NCBI RefSeq assembly: GCF_000204055.1 | Contig: NW_006768772.1 | Coordinates: 135,907-199,906 of the forward strand | From: Melampsora larici-populina 98AG31 | Lineage: Eukaryota > Basidiomycota > Pucciniomycetes > Pucciniales > Melampsoraceae | Direction of reading: 5' to 3' | DNA: 64,000 bases | Shown: piece by piece, positions 54,669-64,000 of the stretch | Position numbering within the stretch: the stretch's first letter is position 1 | Layout: every line of letters starts with the position of its first letter | The notes under the pieces: generated by a model | Databases searched by the model: none | What the model was told of the DNA's origin: nothing | The model's input: the letters and a program-made list of their open reading frames with translations, nothing else | Made by a program: the position numbers and the translations under genes

Positions 54669-57130
54669 CCTTGATTGAGCCAGATTTCCTGAGCCTCAGA
54701 AAAGTTCGCTGCAGAGGAGAACAAACTCCCGCAGCTTCAACAAGGCTCACAAAGTAGGGCCTATGCTTCACCCGCATCACCGGAGCACACAAACACCCCA
54801 GATTCTATCAGGGGTAACAAACGGTCCACCAAGGGTGCCGCTTGTAATCCTTGTTCACGACCTCACCATGAGAATGACCCGCATTTGAATGCTCCCACTG
54901 TGATGAACAGAAAAAAACACCCTTGAAAACCACATCACCTCCTCACAGTGTGGCTGCATCTCAACAAGGACATGCATCTGCTAAATGAGTCATTGACTAT
55001 GTTGGATAATGGGCAAGATGTTTGGCCTAACATTGATTTTGAAAAATTGTAAATGTTCTTTTTACTCAACAAACCTTATGCTTTTCATTTTTAAAATTTA
55101 TTTACCACCTCTCTCAACCATCACATCACATCTCAACCTTTTTTAACACCTTTCTTTTTGTCCATTCTTAGCTCCCAATGACTTTTCGGGAGGTCGCAAC
55201 TGACATGTGAGAGATGTTACAACTTACCGCACCCTTTTTCCAGAATTATGTTTCACCTTTGGTTATTTCGGCTGCCCCTATTGAGCCCCCTTCTATTCCT
55301 GCTGTGACTTTTAAAGGTGAACCTTGCAAGGTTGTTGGATTTATGACTAAGTTTAGGGATTACTTAGTGTCTACGGCTTCACGCTTCTTTAATCAGGATT
55401 GGAAGATTACTTGGGTGGCTCGTCATTTCCCACTGGCCTCCAGTTCCCATGATTAGTTTACTTTGTCTTAATGATCGCAAGTTAATGAAACACGTGATCA
55501 CTTTTCGGCGGTATCTCCTCCTTTCGAAATCGATGAATTAAAATCTTTGACATCCTTCTTCAAGGCTATTTTTGATAAATTCGGTGACCAATTTGCGGAA
55601 GACGCGTTGTTTGTCAAACTTCAAAACTTTCGTCAAGGCAAGACTCCTGGTGGTTAATATATATCAAAATTCAATGCAATAGCGTTTCAACTCCAAATGT
55701 CTGAGATTGTATTGATAGACATGCTTGAGCAGTCGTGGTTTGAGAAACAATCTTTGCGAGCATGCTTTACATCTTCCGAATTCGAATCGTCTTCTTGCAG
55801 AAGCTCGTCAAGAGGTTGCATTGTTGGAATCCGAGCAATTGCATGATATTGGGGTTCATCGTGTGAATTATGGATCTTCTCAGCCTATACAAAAGGCTTC
55901 ATCTTCTCCTGCTGTGGTTAATATCCCTCCCGATCCTAATGCCATGGATATTGACATTCATGCTATAAATTCAAAGAAGCCCTTTCCTTTACCTCCCGGC
56001 ATCACTTGGAGACATCATGTCCAGGTCATGAACTTCTGGCCAGCTGAGACTATATATAGATCAATTGATATACATAGATTGTCCGTGCTGTTACATACCT
56101 TTTCTGTTCTCGTCATGATCTCATCATGACGAGATCGGAACTTATTTTTTGACCAATGCTTTCGGTCGTGGTTCACTTTCAGTGCAAGAAATCAAGATGA
56201 GGGTGGTGAATACAGTCAAACCCCTCTAAAGCAGTACCCCTCTAAAGCCTTAACCCGTCTATAGTGATGGTTTTTTGGTTCTCCCAAGTTGGGAGGGGCC
56301 AAAATGTGTGAAAAACCCATAGTTCTGTCTAACCCCTTAACCCATACCCAGAATCCAAAAAAAAATCAATCTTTTTAATGTAAAGCCATAGAAAAATGGC
56401 TAATAGGGAGGTAGGAAAGGGGATACCTCCAACAGGTTCTGAAGCTTTGAAGGCAGTATCTTTGCTTACACAATTCATTGAAAGTACTGATATGCCCAAA
56501 GCAACAGCTGTTGACCCCCTTCTCCCTGCTCTTGAAAGCGCATTGACCAGCAAGACCTATTTTGCCAACAAAATTCAGCCCTCCATCACTTTCTCCTTTA
56601 GTAGAAATTAAACAAATCTTGTGATGTAGTTACAATTTTAAATGTATTATTCTCACAAAAAATTAACACAGCAGATACTGAAATATTTGATAGCAAGTTA
56701 GACTTTTTCAACAACAAGACCCGTATAATGTCCTATTTTGTATGGCTGTAGGGGGACCACCCTCTAAAGCCATGTTTCCATGTCTTTAGAGGGATATGTT
56801 CTATGGTTGTGGAATGTCCACCCTCTAAAGCCATGGTTTTTATAAATTTAGAGGGTTTTCAATGTAAAGCCATGGATGTATGTCTATAGAGGGGTTCCTC
56901 AACAAAGACATGTCCCCTCTATACCCATAGGTTTCCCCGTCTCCCAAAGGGTATGGCTTTAGAGGGGTTTGACTGTAGTGGTGAATACCAAAAGGATGTT
57001 CAAATTTATGGTTCAATCCGAAAATGAATGACAGTGCCTCGAATATATTGTAGCACTATAAATATCACTGAATTTGACAGATGTGATCTCTCGGTCAAAA
57101 CATATATTTTGCTTTCAGTCCTGCCTTTCG
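54669..57130 (+). pseudogene. decayed gypsy-type gag region
   Basis: Read-through gives an Arg/Ser/Pro-rich start (about 54690-54900). A Gag-like block follows (VTFKGEPCKVVGFMTKFRDYL...KITWVARHFP, 55290-55440). Further sequence continues in the same sense (FDKFGDQFAEDALFVKLQNFRQG, about 55570-55640), then a linker (NIPPDPNAMDIDIHAI, about 55915). Stops and shifts occur throughout, and no protease, reverse transcriptase or integrase follows. This is typical of Ty3/gypsy Gag remnants in rusts. A pogo-like MITE (56213-56975) interrupts it, and KMRVVNTKRM-like codons flank the MITE. Confidence 0.6.
56213..56975. mobile_element. pogo-like MITE, 763 bp
   Basis: The TIRs CAGTCAAACCCCTCTAAAG and CTTTAGAGGGGTTTGACTG are perfect over 19 bp and flanked by TA. 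This matches the CAGT...TA design of pogo/Tc1-type elements. CCCTCTAAAGCC motifs repeat inside both arms. A frame at 56396-56611 might be a remnant of a transposase C-terminus. GTGGTGAATA occurs on both outer sides (56203-56212 and 56978-56987), so the flank carries a longer repeat than TA alone. Confidence 0.75.
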
Positions 57131-57204
57131 CTGCCTTTCCTCAAGAATAATTCACTATCGTCTTCTATTTCTATAATCTCAAATCACATCGTTCACAAAA
57201 AAAC

Positions 57205-57603
57205 ATGAAGTCAAGCATCCCATCGCTCTTTTCTTTGCTCGTCTGTCTCCCACTTTTTGTGGTCTCGGGCGACTTCAAGTGCGCCAGGGCGGCACTAAAG
57301 GGAGTTTGTTCGGATGATCAATTCACTGAGGCTACTGACCACATGCCAGCCACGGGTTAGTTTTTATATGTTCATTGAAAGCCGTCTTCCTACGAAGCAC
57401 TCGAATAATCTGTCCTCCTTTGTGTCCTGTTCATAGGATATTCCCGAAAAGCAGTCATCACCTCCGCGGAGGGTGCCCCCTTCGTCACGTACACCTGCGA
57501 TGAAGGCTGTGACAGCACTTCAAGAATGCCTGTAAGACATTGCTGTCGAATCGTCCAGACGGATATTCAGTTTGTGAGCGCGCTCTCCTCTAAATATATT
57601 TGA
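57205..57603 (+). CDS. small secreted cysteine-rich protein, candidate effector
   Basis: Exons 57205-57355 and 57437-57603 encode 105 residues, with an 81-nt intron (GTTAGT...CATAG). A strong signal peptide (MKSSIPSLFSLLVCLPLFVVSG) is followed by a mature chain of about 83 residues with six Cys (FKCAR, GVCSDD, YTCDEGC, RHCCR), an even number that suits disulfide bonds. There is no known fold. Small, Cys-rich secreted proteins with one intron are typical of fungal effectors and surface proteins, so that is the best guess. The spacing lacks the eight-Cys pattern of hydrophobins. It lies next to decayed retroelement sequence, as effectors in rusts often do. The start ATG has the A-rich context AAAAAAAC. 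Confidence 0.75.
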
Positions 57604-59053
57604 CCAGTTGGATTTCTTTGCTTTTTGTACTAAAAAAATGCGGTTTATGTAGACCGGCTGTGAGGGACCTATTCCGATTGTCAACGGCGCCTGATGCTTT
57701 TCTCTTAAGTTTTAAAGCTCGATCTCAAACATCATGGCTCGAATTTGAACACCTAAACAGCCTCATCAGATCTCTGACATGTAGACATGTTAAGCCATGA
57801 TTCGGAATGTTGATTATAGTTGTGATGCATGCCTTTATATGTACTTCCTTACTGCGTGTTCTAATTTCATATACGAGCACATGCTATCTGTCTCTTTGAA
57901 ACCGATGAGTTCTTCATAAACTCGAAATAATAATGATCACATGCGGCACCATACCGAGGACAGTCGTTTTGTATGTGACCATCACTGCATTGACGCCGGA
58001 GTAGCCAGAGCCAAGCCCCATGCGCGGAAACACCTTTAAGAACTTCTATTGCGCAAGGGAAGAGGCTGAGCTAACACCAACACGTTTCAGTCTTCACTCT
58101 GAGTTCTTATTGTAAATACTGAGTTGTAAATTGCGGGTCAGATGACAACATGGTTGAAACCCATGTTTTTGTCGCAGCAGATCTGGACTTTGACCACGGG
58201 CTGATATGTACTTGACTGTGACCAGGAAGCAGAGGCTGATGCTTATTAAAGAGGTAAACAGAGCTAACCTGAACAAATCCAAACAAAGATACAAATGTGC
58301 TGTCAGCTGACTAGATGGAAAACCGCCACTTGAGCAGACCAACCATGGATTGTGGACGATAGAAGCAGCTTGAAGACTTGCTTGCTGTCTATTTTCAGAT
58401 CCAGGGAAGAGAAAGACACGAAAGGTAACGGTAAAGAGTTGATGACGATTGGTTTTGAGTCAGTGTGTTAAAAACCATTCAACATGAATCTTGGTATATA
58501 CAGAATGTCGCATACATTTCCAGACGTGGCTGTAAGGCTGTTCAACTCGCTTTACCCTCGCATCGTTGATTTTCATTTCCTCTTTAGAAACACAAGCGGG
58601 GCGATACCCATATCAGAGGGTGCAAAACATTCTGGACTTGGTGATGATGGTCGAGATCGAAAACCGCTGGGGTGTCCTTTCCTTCTTTTACATATCTACA
58701 CCAGAAGAGTAACTTGTGGCACGCCCTTAAAAGGGTCTCGGGGGATGGCGTGGAATGGGTGATGGAAGAAGGGAATCAAATGAATGGTAAGGGGATCCGG
58801 ATCTCCATGGCATGGTTCTGAATTCTGTTTATCGCAATCGGATCGATGTTGGATCTGATCCTGATTTTTCTTCCCATCGAGTCGCGACTCGCAGGCTGAG
58901 GCAGGGAGAGCTCTGTCAAATACGTCGAGTATATCTTGCATGCACCAACCCCGGATCACTAAGTCGATTTGTTTGATTCTCCCTTGCTTCATCAAATCTC
59001 GAAATAATATCAACTTTCAAAAACCACATCAATCCTTCCGAAAGTATCAACAA
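57604..59053. other. intergenic, including the photolyase promoter side
   Basis: No gene could be supported. Frames near 58484-58762 and 58696-59013 lack motifs and overlap on opposite strands. The last few hundred bases should contain the photolyase promoter and leader, but I see no clear TATA box. Confidence 0.5.
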
Positions 59054-61524
59054 ATGGCTACTCTCAAACGTCTTGCAGCAGAGACATTAGTCAGTCCAGG
59101 GAAGAAGAAGATTGCAAAGTTGGAAAAAAATGACCCGAAGAGAACCATCGACGAAGAAACACCGTATCAAGAACTACTCCAATTATTAGAAACCCACAAG
59201 AGTTCAAAACTTCATGAAGATCTAAAAGCGAAGAATGACAAAAAACCGATTGTAGTATACTGGATGCGAATGCGAGACTTGAGACTTGCAGATAATCGAG
59301 CTTTATCAGCTGCTTCTCAAGTCGCACAAACACTTCAAGCTCATTTGATAGTACTGCATATCTTTTCACCTGGAGATTATCACGCTCATGATCGATCAGC
59401 TAGAAGAATTGATTTCGTACTACGTAATTTAATTGATCTTCGTCTTCGTCTTCGTGAATTGAATATTCCACTTTATACAATTTCGATTGAGAAACGTAAA
59501 ACAATTCCGAAGCGAGTGGTAGAATTGTTGAATGCTTGGGAAGTTACTCGAATCTTTGCTAATATCGAACATGAGGTTCATCATTTCCTGTCTACTCTCG
59601 AAACAAGTCCCATCAGACGCGACTAACTGACCGCGTTAACTTCTTCTTTGATTATCACATCACAACTTTTTATGCTTACTATTAGGTCGATGAGCTTCGT
59701 CGGGATATCGAACTAATCAACCTATGCCATCCTCAAGGAATAAAAGTTGACCTTTCCCACGATACATGTCTAGTCGAACCTGGCAAAGTGCTCACGAAAG
59801 AAAACAAACCTTACTCAGTCTTTAGCCCAGTACGTACCTTGATGGGTTTTCTCCTCCAAAATTCTTTGTAGTTCAAATATTGATGGATTCTCCTTGGGTG
59901 GGGTGTTCATAGTGGCAAAAGAATTGGGCAAATATCATTAATAGTGATTTATCTAATCATCTTGATGCAGCACCAGAGATCAAAGGCAATGATCCTAGTG
60001 CAATGGATGATGATCGATTGCAGAGTTTATTTGAAGTCGAAATCCCGTCGTTCATTCCTGGGTTTGAACTGCCAGATGAAGAAGCCAAGAGGATACGAGA
60101 TTATTGGGAAGCGGGTGAAACAGCTGCAACCAAAGTGAATAAGATTTTTTTCTTCTTTGTCTTTTATTTTCAACCAGTATGGGTTTTCGAAAATACCAAA
60201 AACTGACACTCTTTTTGTTTCTCTGACTTTGATTGAAATAGCTCTTAGATCAATTTGTAAACACATCACTAAAATCTCACGAACCTAAACAAACCAAACT
60301 ATTTCAAACAGATACAAAACCGAAAAGTACACCAACGATTTTAGAAGAATATTCAACATTAAGAAACCGACCTGATTTACCTGGTACATCTCGTTTATCT
60401 GCTTATCTTGCTGCTGGCATCATTTCTCCTAGAACTTGTGTTAGAATCACGTTAGAGAAGAATGGAAAACAATTCAAGAATCAAAAACTTCAAGTTGATC
60501 AACGTGATACTGGAATTGGTATGTGGCAAAGTGAATTAGGTTGGAGGGATTTTTATCAACATGTTCGTTCTCCCTTCAATCTTCCCAATTCATCAAACAA
60601 ACACCTATTCTTAAACTACCTTTTTGGTTTTTCTCTGAAACTTTTAGGTACTTGCTGCTTGGCCAAGAGTAAGTATGGGACAAAATTTTAATCAAAAATT
60701 TGATCCAATGGTATGGGAAAAAGATGAATCAAAACTTGAAGCATGGAAATTAGGTAAAACTGGGTTTCCATTCATTGATGCTTGTATGAGACAACTTTTA
60801 GAAATGGGGTATATGCATAATCGTGGTAGGATGTGTGTGGCTATGTTCTTGACTAAAGATTGTACGTTTCATTGTTCCTGTGTTTTGAGATGCCAAAAAC
60901 TGATTATGATTTTTTGTGAGTAGTATTGATTGATTGGAGGATTGGAGAGAAATGGTTTATGCAACACTTGGTAGATGGTGATCTGGGTAGCAAGTTAAGT
61001 TCTCAATCTCCCTTTCTAACCACTTTTCTCAAATTCTCATATTTGTTTTTTTGTTTTTTCTTATAGTAATGGTGGATGGCAATGGTCATCTTCAACGGGC
61101 TGTGATTCACAACCATACTTTAGAATCTTTGCACCTTTATCTCAATCAGAAAAATCAGATCCAAATGGAGATTTCATAAGAAAATATGTACCTGAACTTA
61201 ATTCACTTTCTGGCAAAGGTAAACCCAATTTTCCCTTTACCAATCAATAGAACAAATCATTCTTCCTGAATCTGATTGAACACATTATTTCGCATAGCTA
61301 TTCATGATCCTTATAAGGCTCTTTCACCTGATAAATTCAAAAAATTAGGGTACCCTAAACCGATTGTTGATCATTCAGTTGTTCGTAAAAGAGCTTTAGT
61401 CCGTTATAAGGTTAGTACTTTGAAATATTTATCTTATATCATCTCTCTATCATCTCGAATCTTGATAATTGAATTGTGATGTTTTGGGGGTCTTTAGAAC
61501 CCTGGTTCAGCTGCAGATCAGTGA
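59054..61524 (+). CDS. PHR1: class I CPD DNA photolyase, nine exons
   Basis: Exons 59054-59575, 59686-59829, 59913-60134, 60242-60562, 60648-60861, 60924-60993, 61067-61218, 61298-61410 and 61498-61524 give 594 residues. All introns are GT-AG and all phases fit. The N-terminal alpha/beta domain has [15 protein letters not shown] and [14 protein letters not shown]. The FAD-binding C-terminal domain has [42 protein letters not shown] and [14 protein letters not shown]. The enzyme uses light and FADH- to split cyclobutane pyrimidine dimers in nuclear and probably mitochondrial DNA. An upstream in-frame ATG at 58940 adds 38 basic, hydroxylated residues that could form a mitochondrial targeting signal. 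The intron donors gttcat and gttcgt are unusual but are fixed by homology. Length is near that of yeast Phr1. Confidence 0.95.
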
Positions 61525-62157
61525 CAATCATCAGTTGATAGATGACTTCATACAACCGTTTTTGTTTTCATTTGCTCTCTGGAAGTAAGAATTTAAAGTA
61601 TAGAGATTGTGTTATAGTATGATAAATAGATTGTAACTTGTCTTTTTGAATATTAATATCATCAGACCTACGTCAGCTAGAGTTTCAACAAAAATCGGTT
61701 TGGGACTATGTAGACACCTTCATTCTAGAGTCGCTCTCTTTGTTGTGATAATGGTATCCTAACATTTGTACTACATCAGAGCCTTACTGCAAATGTAGCA
61801 TATTCCACGAAGTGACAGTCCAATGCGGTGTTACAAACTCAAAAGAACTGTTAACCTGGGAGCTATGATAAGACGTGATGTAGGGTTCTTTCTGACAGTT
61901 CAGGTCATTCATGTTAAATTGCTATCTGTGATAGTAAATTTTTCAATGAGCGCAACGTGAACAGTTATGTGGAAACGTCTTTTCATTAAATCACACTGAT
62001 ATTACAACTGTTTAAGCATTATTGAAAATATTGAACAAGAATATAGACAACGTTCAGAGGAAAGATGATAGCCAAGACTATGTTGTATACCTAATAGAAA
62101 CGGTATTGGCAAGATGATGATAATCAGAAAACTAAAGAGATTGTTTTTCAGTTGATC
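61525..62157. other. intergenic between convergent genes
   Basis: This is the shared 3' flank of the photolyase and YJU2 genes. It is AT-rich with no gene visible. Both terminators should lie here. Confidence 0.6.
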
Positions 62158-63453
62158 TCATGACTTCGTCTTCTTGACAATCTTGATCCCGAATTGAGAG
62201 GTTAAATTTGATTTTTTCTTTTTAGGTGGTAGTTTTGTAAAACTGACATTCGTGAGCATTTCACGAGAAGATTCGGATAAAAGAGACTTCACATCTGGTT
62301 CTGCTTCTGTGTATTTCCGTTTGATAGTGATTGTTTCTGGGTTCGAAGTTGATGTATCATCATTTGGTTGATCGACTGGTTCAATGATTGATTGATCCGA
62401 TGTCGATGCCAAGAGATTGCTTCCTGATCCAGAGGCAATAGGTTGAGAAGTTTCATTACTTGAAGAGACTGCAAGTGATTGTGGGTTATTGACTTTAGAA
62501 AAGAATCTAGCCACTTCAGCTTCATCTTCTTCTAATTCTCTCAGCCTACTCTCTTCTTCTTCAAGTTCTTTAACCCCAGCTAAACCAGAATCAAACCGAC
62601 TACTAATACTACTCAAAACACCATCTGCATTTCGATTTTGCAAAGACCTTTCCATTCTTGCATTCCTAGATCGAATCTCTTGTAATTTATCTAAAATTTC
62701 CATTTCTCTTTTTGATTCGATTTGATTCTTTTCTAAACTTCTCATTGAATCTTCTTCTTTTTCTTCTAATTCTGCTCTTTCATTTTCTAATAATCTTTCG
62801 ACTTCATCTTCATCTTCTGATCCTTCATTTTTCTTGGCTTCTTCTTCTCTCCATGGTTCAAAATTTCTTTGGGCTCCATGTTCGGCTACATAATCTGAAT
62901 TCTTTGGATCGGTCTTGAATGTTATCTCGTTTGAACATCTGGGACATTTGATATAGAACCTATTGAGATAATTAAATAAATCGATTCATGATTAGTTTCT
63001 TGGATTAGATTTCGTAGTCAAACAGAGTATCTATGATCGGTCAATCGAGACCGACGTACCTAAAGATCTTGATACCAAAATAATGTTCACCAGCCGCAGC
63101 TTCCTTTCTGGCATTGAATTTCTTTCCTTTATAAATAAATTCTGATAAATAAAGAAACAGACTTTCAGTTCAGTAAGAATCTTTATCTCAATAAATAAAA
63201 ACTCAAAATAATTCGGATTGATTGTTACCTGTACATGATTTACATTGCATAGAAAAGGGTGCCATAAGACGAACGACTTGTTGTCTATCTTTCCCTAATT
63301 TTCTTCTAGGAATCTTGGCAGGATCAAAATCCGGTGGGTAACTAGAAAAAAACATTATACATCAGTTCTATGAAAATCTCATTTAAGTTTACAACATAGA
63401 TTCTTAATCAGAAGTTTGCTTAACTATTTGTTAAGAACCTTTCGTTCAGACAT
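62158..63453 (-). CDS. YJU2: splicing factor YJU2/CWC16 (CCDC94 family)
   Basis: Exons 63453-63425, 63341-63229, 63141-63060 and 62959-62158 give 341 residues, with GT-AG introns of 83-100 nt. It starts [20 protein letters not shown], the family signature. Two CxxC pairs (MQCKSC and IKCPRC) form the zinc site, with [12 protein letters not shown] and the [10 protein letters not shown] strand between them. A Glu-rich helical region follows (about 110-235, coiled-coil-like). The tail is Ser-rich and ends in Lys-rich PPKKKKS and KKTKS motifs, probable nuclear signals. Yju2 joins the spliceosome after the Prp2 step and promotes the first transesterification. The start is fixed by homology. The gene points leftwards, tail to tail with the photolyase. 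Confidence 0.95.
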
Positions 63454-64000
63454 CTTTCGTAGGTGGTATTATTGGTTCTTGATTTGAGTGTTGTTGAGTT
63501 GGAAGAGTTGAAGAGTTGAAGAGTTGAATGGTTGGTAGACTGAGGTTGAGTGGATCGAAGTTCGGTTGGAATTCCCAGAAAAACCCAAGCTCCAAGGGTT
63601 ATCGAGCCGGCTCGTGAACCTGGGCCGGGTTCATTTGAAAATGCCCCATTGGGCCCAATGTACCGAATATTTGCTACGGACTATCACACGGGAGTATTTG
63701 ACAATTACAAGTCAAATTCCCATTTGAGTCGTTAGACCAATCCGTTGTCCTGCGGTTAGAAACCATCTATCGGTGATATACATACGATACAACCTACGAA
63801 GTCAGATATCGGAACCGCCAGACATCACGTCCCCTAACTTAACTAAGTCCCTCTCGGACAAACGAGTAGTCGAGAGAGGGACTTATACCTTATACCACAT
63901 CTTTGGCGGATGAGCCGGAAACATTTGGCTGGGGACTTTTTCAACGCGCCATATCTGTGGATCCTGCAAACAAATGTCCTTGGGACCAAAGAAAAGAGCT
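63454..64000. other. YJU2 upstream region and window edge
   Basis: This holds the YJU2 promoter side. A short inverted repeat (63844-63885, arms TAAGTCCCTCTCG and CGAGAGAGGGACTTA) could be a small MITE or one end of a larger element. An open frame at 63550-63735 has no domain support. Confidence 0.5.

Noticed and set aside
58484..59013. Short frames upstream of the photolyase as genes
   Set aside because: They overlap on opposite strands, have no domain and are not conserved in any way visible here.
63550..63735. 61-codon frame upstream of YJU2
   Set aside because: It has low-complexity composition, no homology that I recognise, and lies in the expected promoter region.

Overview
This window looks like a transposon-rich piece of a basidiomycete nuclear genome, most probably a rust fungus (Pucciniales). 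That placement is inferred from short GT-AG introns (about 40-100 nt), fungal housekeeping genes, secreted effector-like proteins, several transposon superfamilies, and stop codons that look like CGA to TGA transitions, mostly in TpCpG context. No database search was possible, so the taxon is not proven. I saw no rRNA, tRNA or CRISPR array.

Layout. 1-98 is the 3' end of a Helitron. 2504-5091 (-) is a six-exon gene for a predicted secreted protein. 5768-14303 holds two hAT-1 copies facing each other. The left copy has an internal deletion; the right copy has a frameshift, a nonsense codon and a 1.67 kb solo LTR inside it. About 15.97-43.35 kb is a nested stack. A MULE on the minus strand is cut by copia-1 (16772-22369, with an intact 1535-residue Gag-Pol), by hAT-2 (24654-42512) and, at its 3' side, by a Helitron ending at 15970. 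hAT-2 is cut by copia-2 (26717-39907). Copia-2 is cut by a 6.8 kb Helitron (30049-36877), which carries fragments of AP-2 mu and cohesin STAG/Scc3 genes. The AP-2 mu fragment is cut again by a 1.19 kb foldback element. Target-site duplications, or reading frames that rejoin across the insertion, support every layer except the outermost MULE end. The MULE itself lies beside a broken SANT-like gene (43347-44670).

The right third is more gene-like: VPS74/GOLPH3 (46445-47800, +), a 4.84 kb Tc1/mariner-type element with 124-bp terminal inverted repeats and a second 'cargo' gene (49827-54666), a decayed gypsy-type gag region holding a pogo-like MITE, a 105-residue small secreted cysteine-rich protein (57205-57603, +), a class I CPD photolyase with nine exons (59054-61524, +), and the splicing factor YJU2/CWC16 (62158-63453, -) tail to tail with it.

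The most unusual items are the two-gene mariner element, the gene-capturing Helitron and its foldback insertion, the exchanged target-site duplications of the hAT-1 pair, and the repeated CGA to TGA decay seen in at least seven unrelated sequences here.
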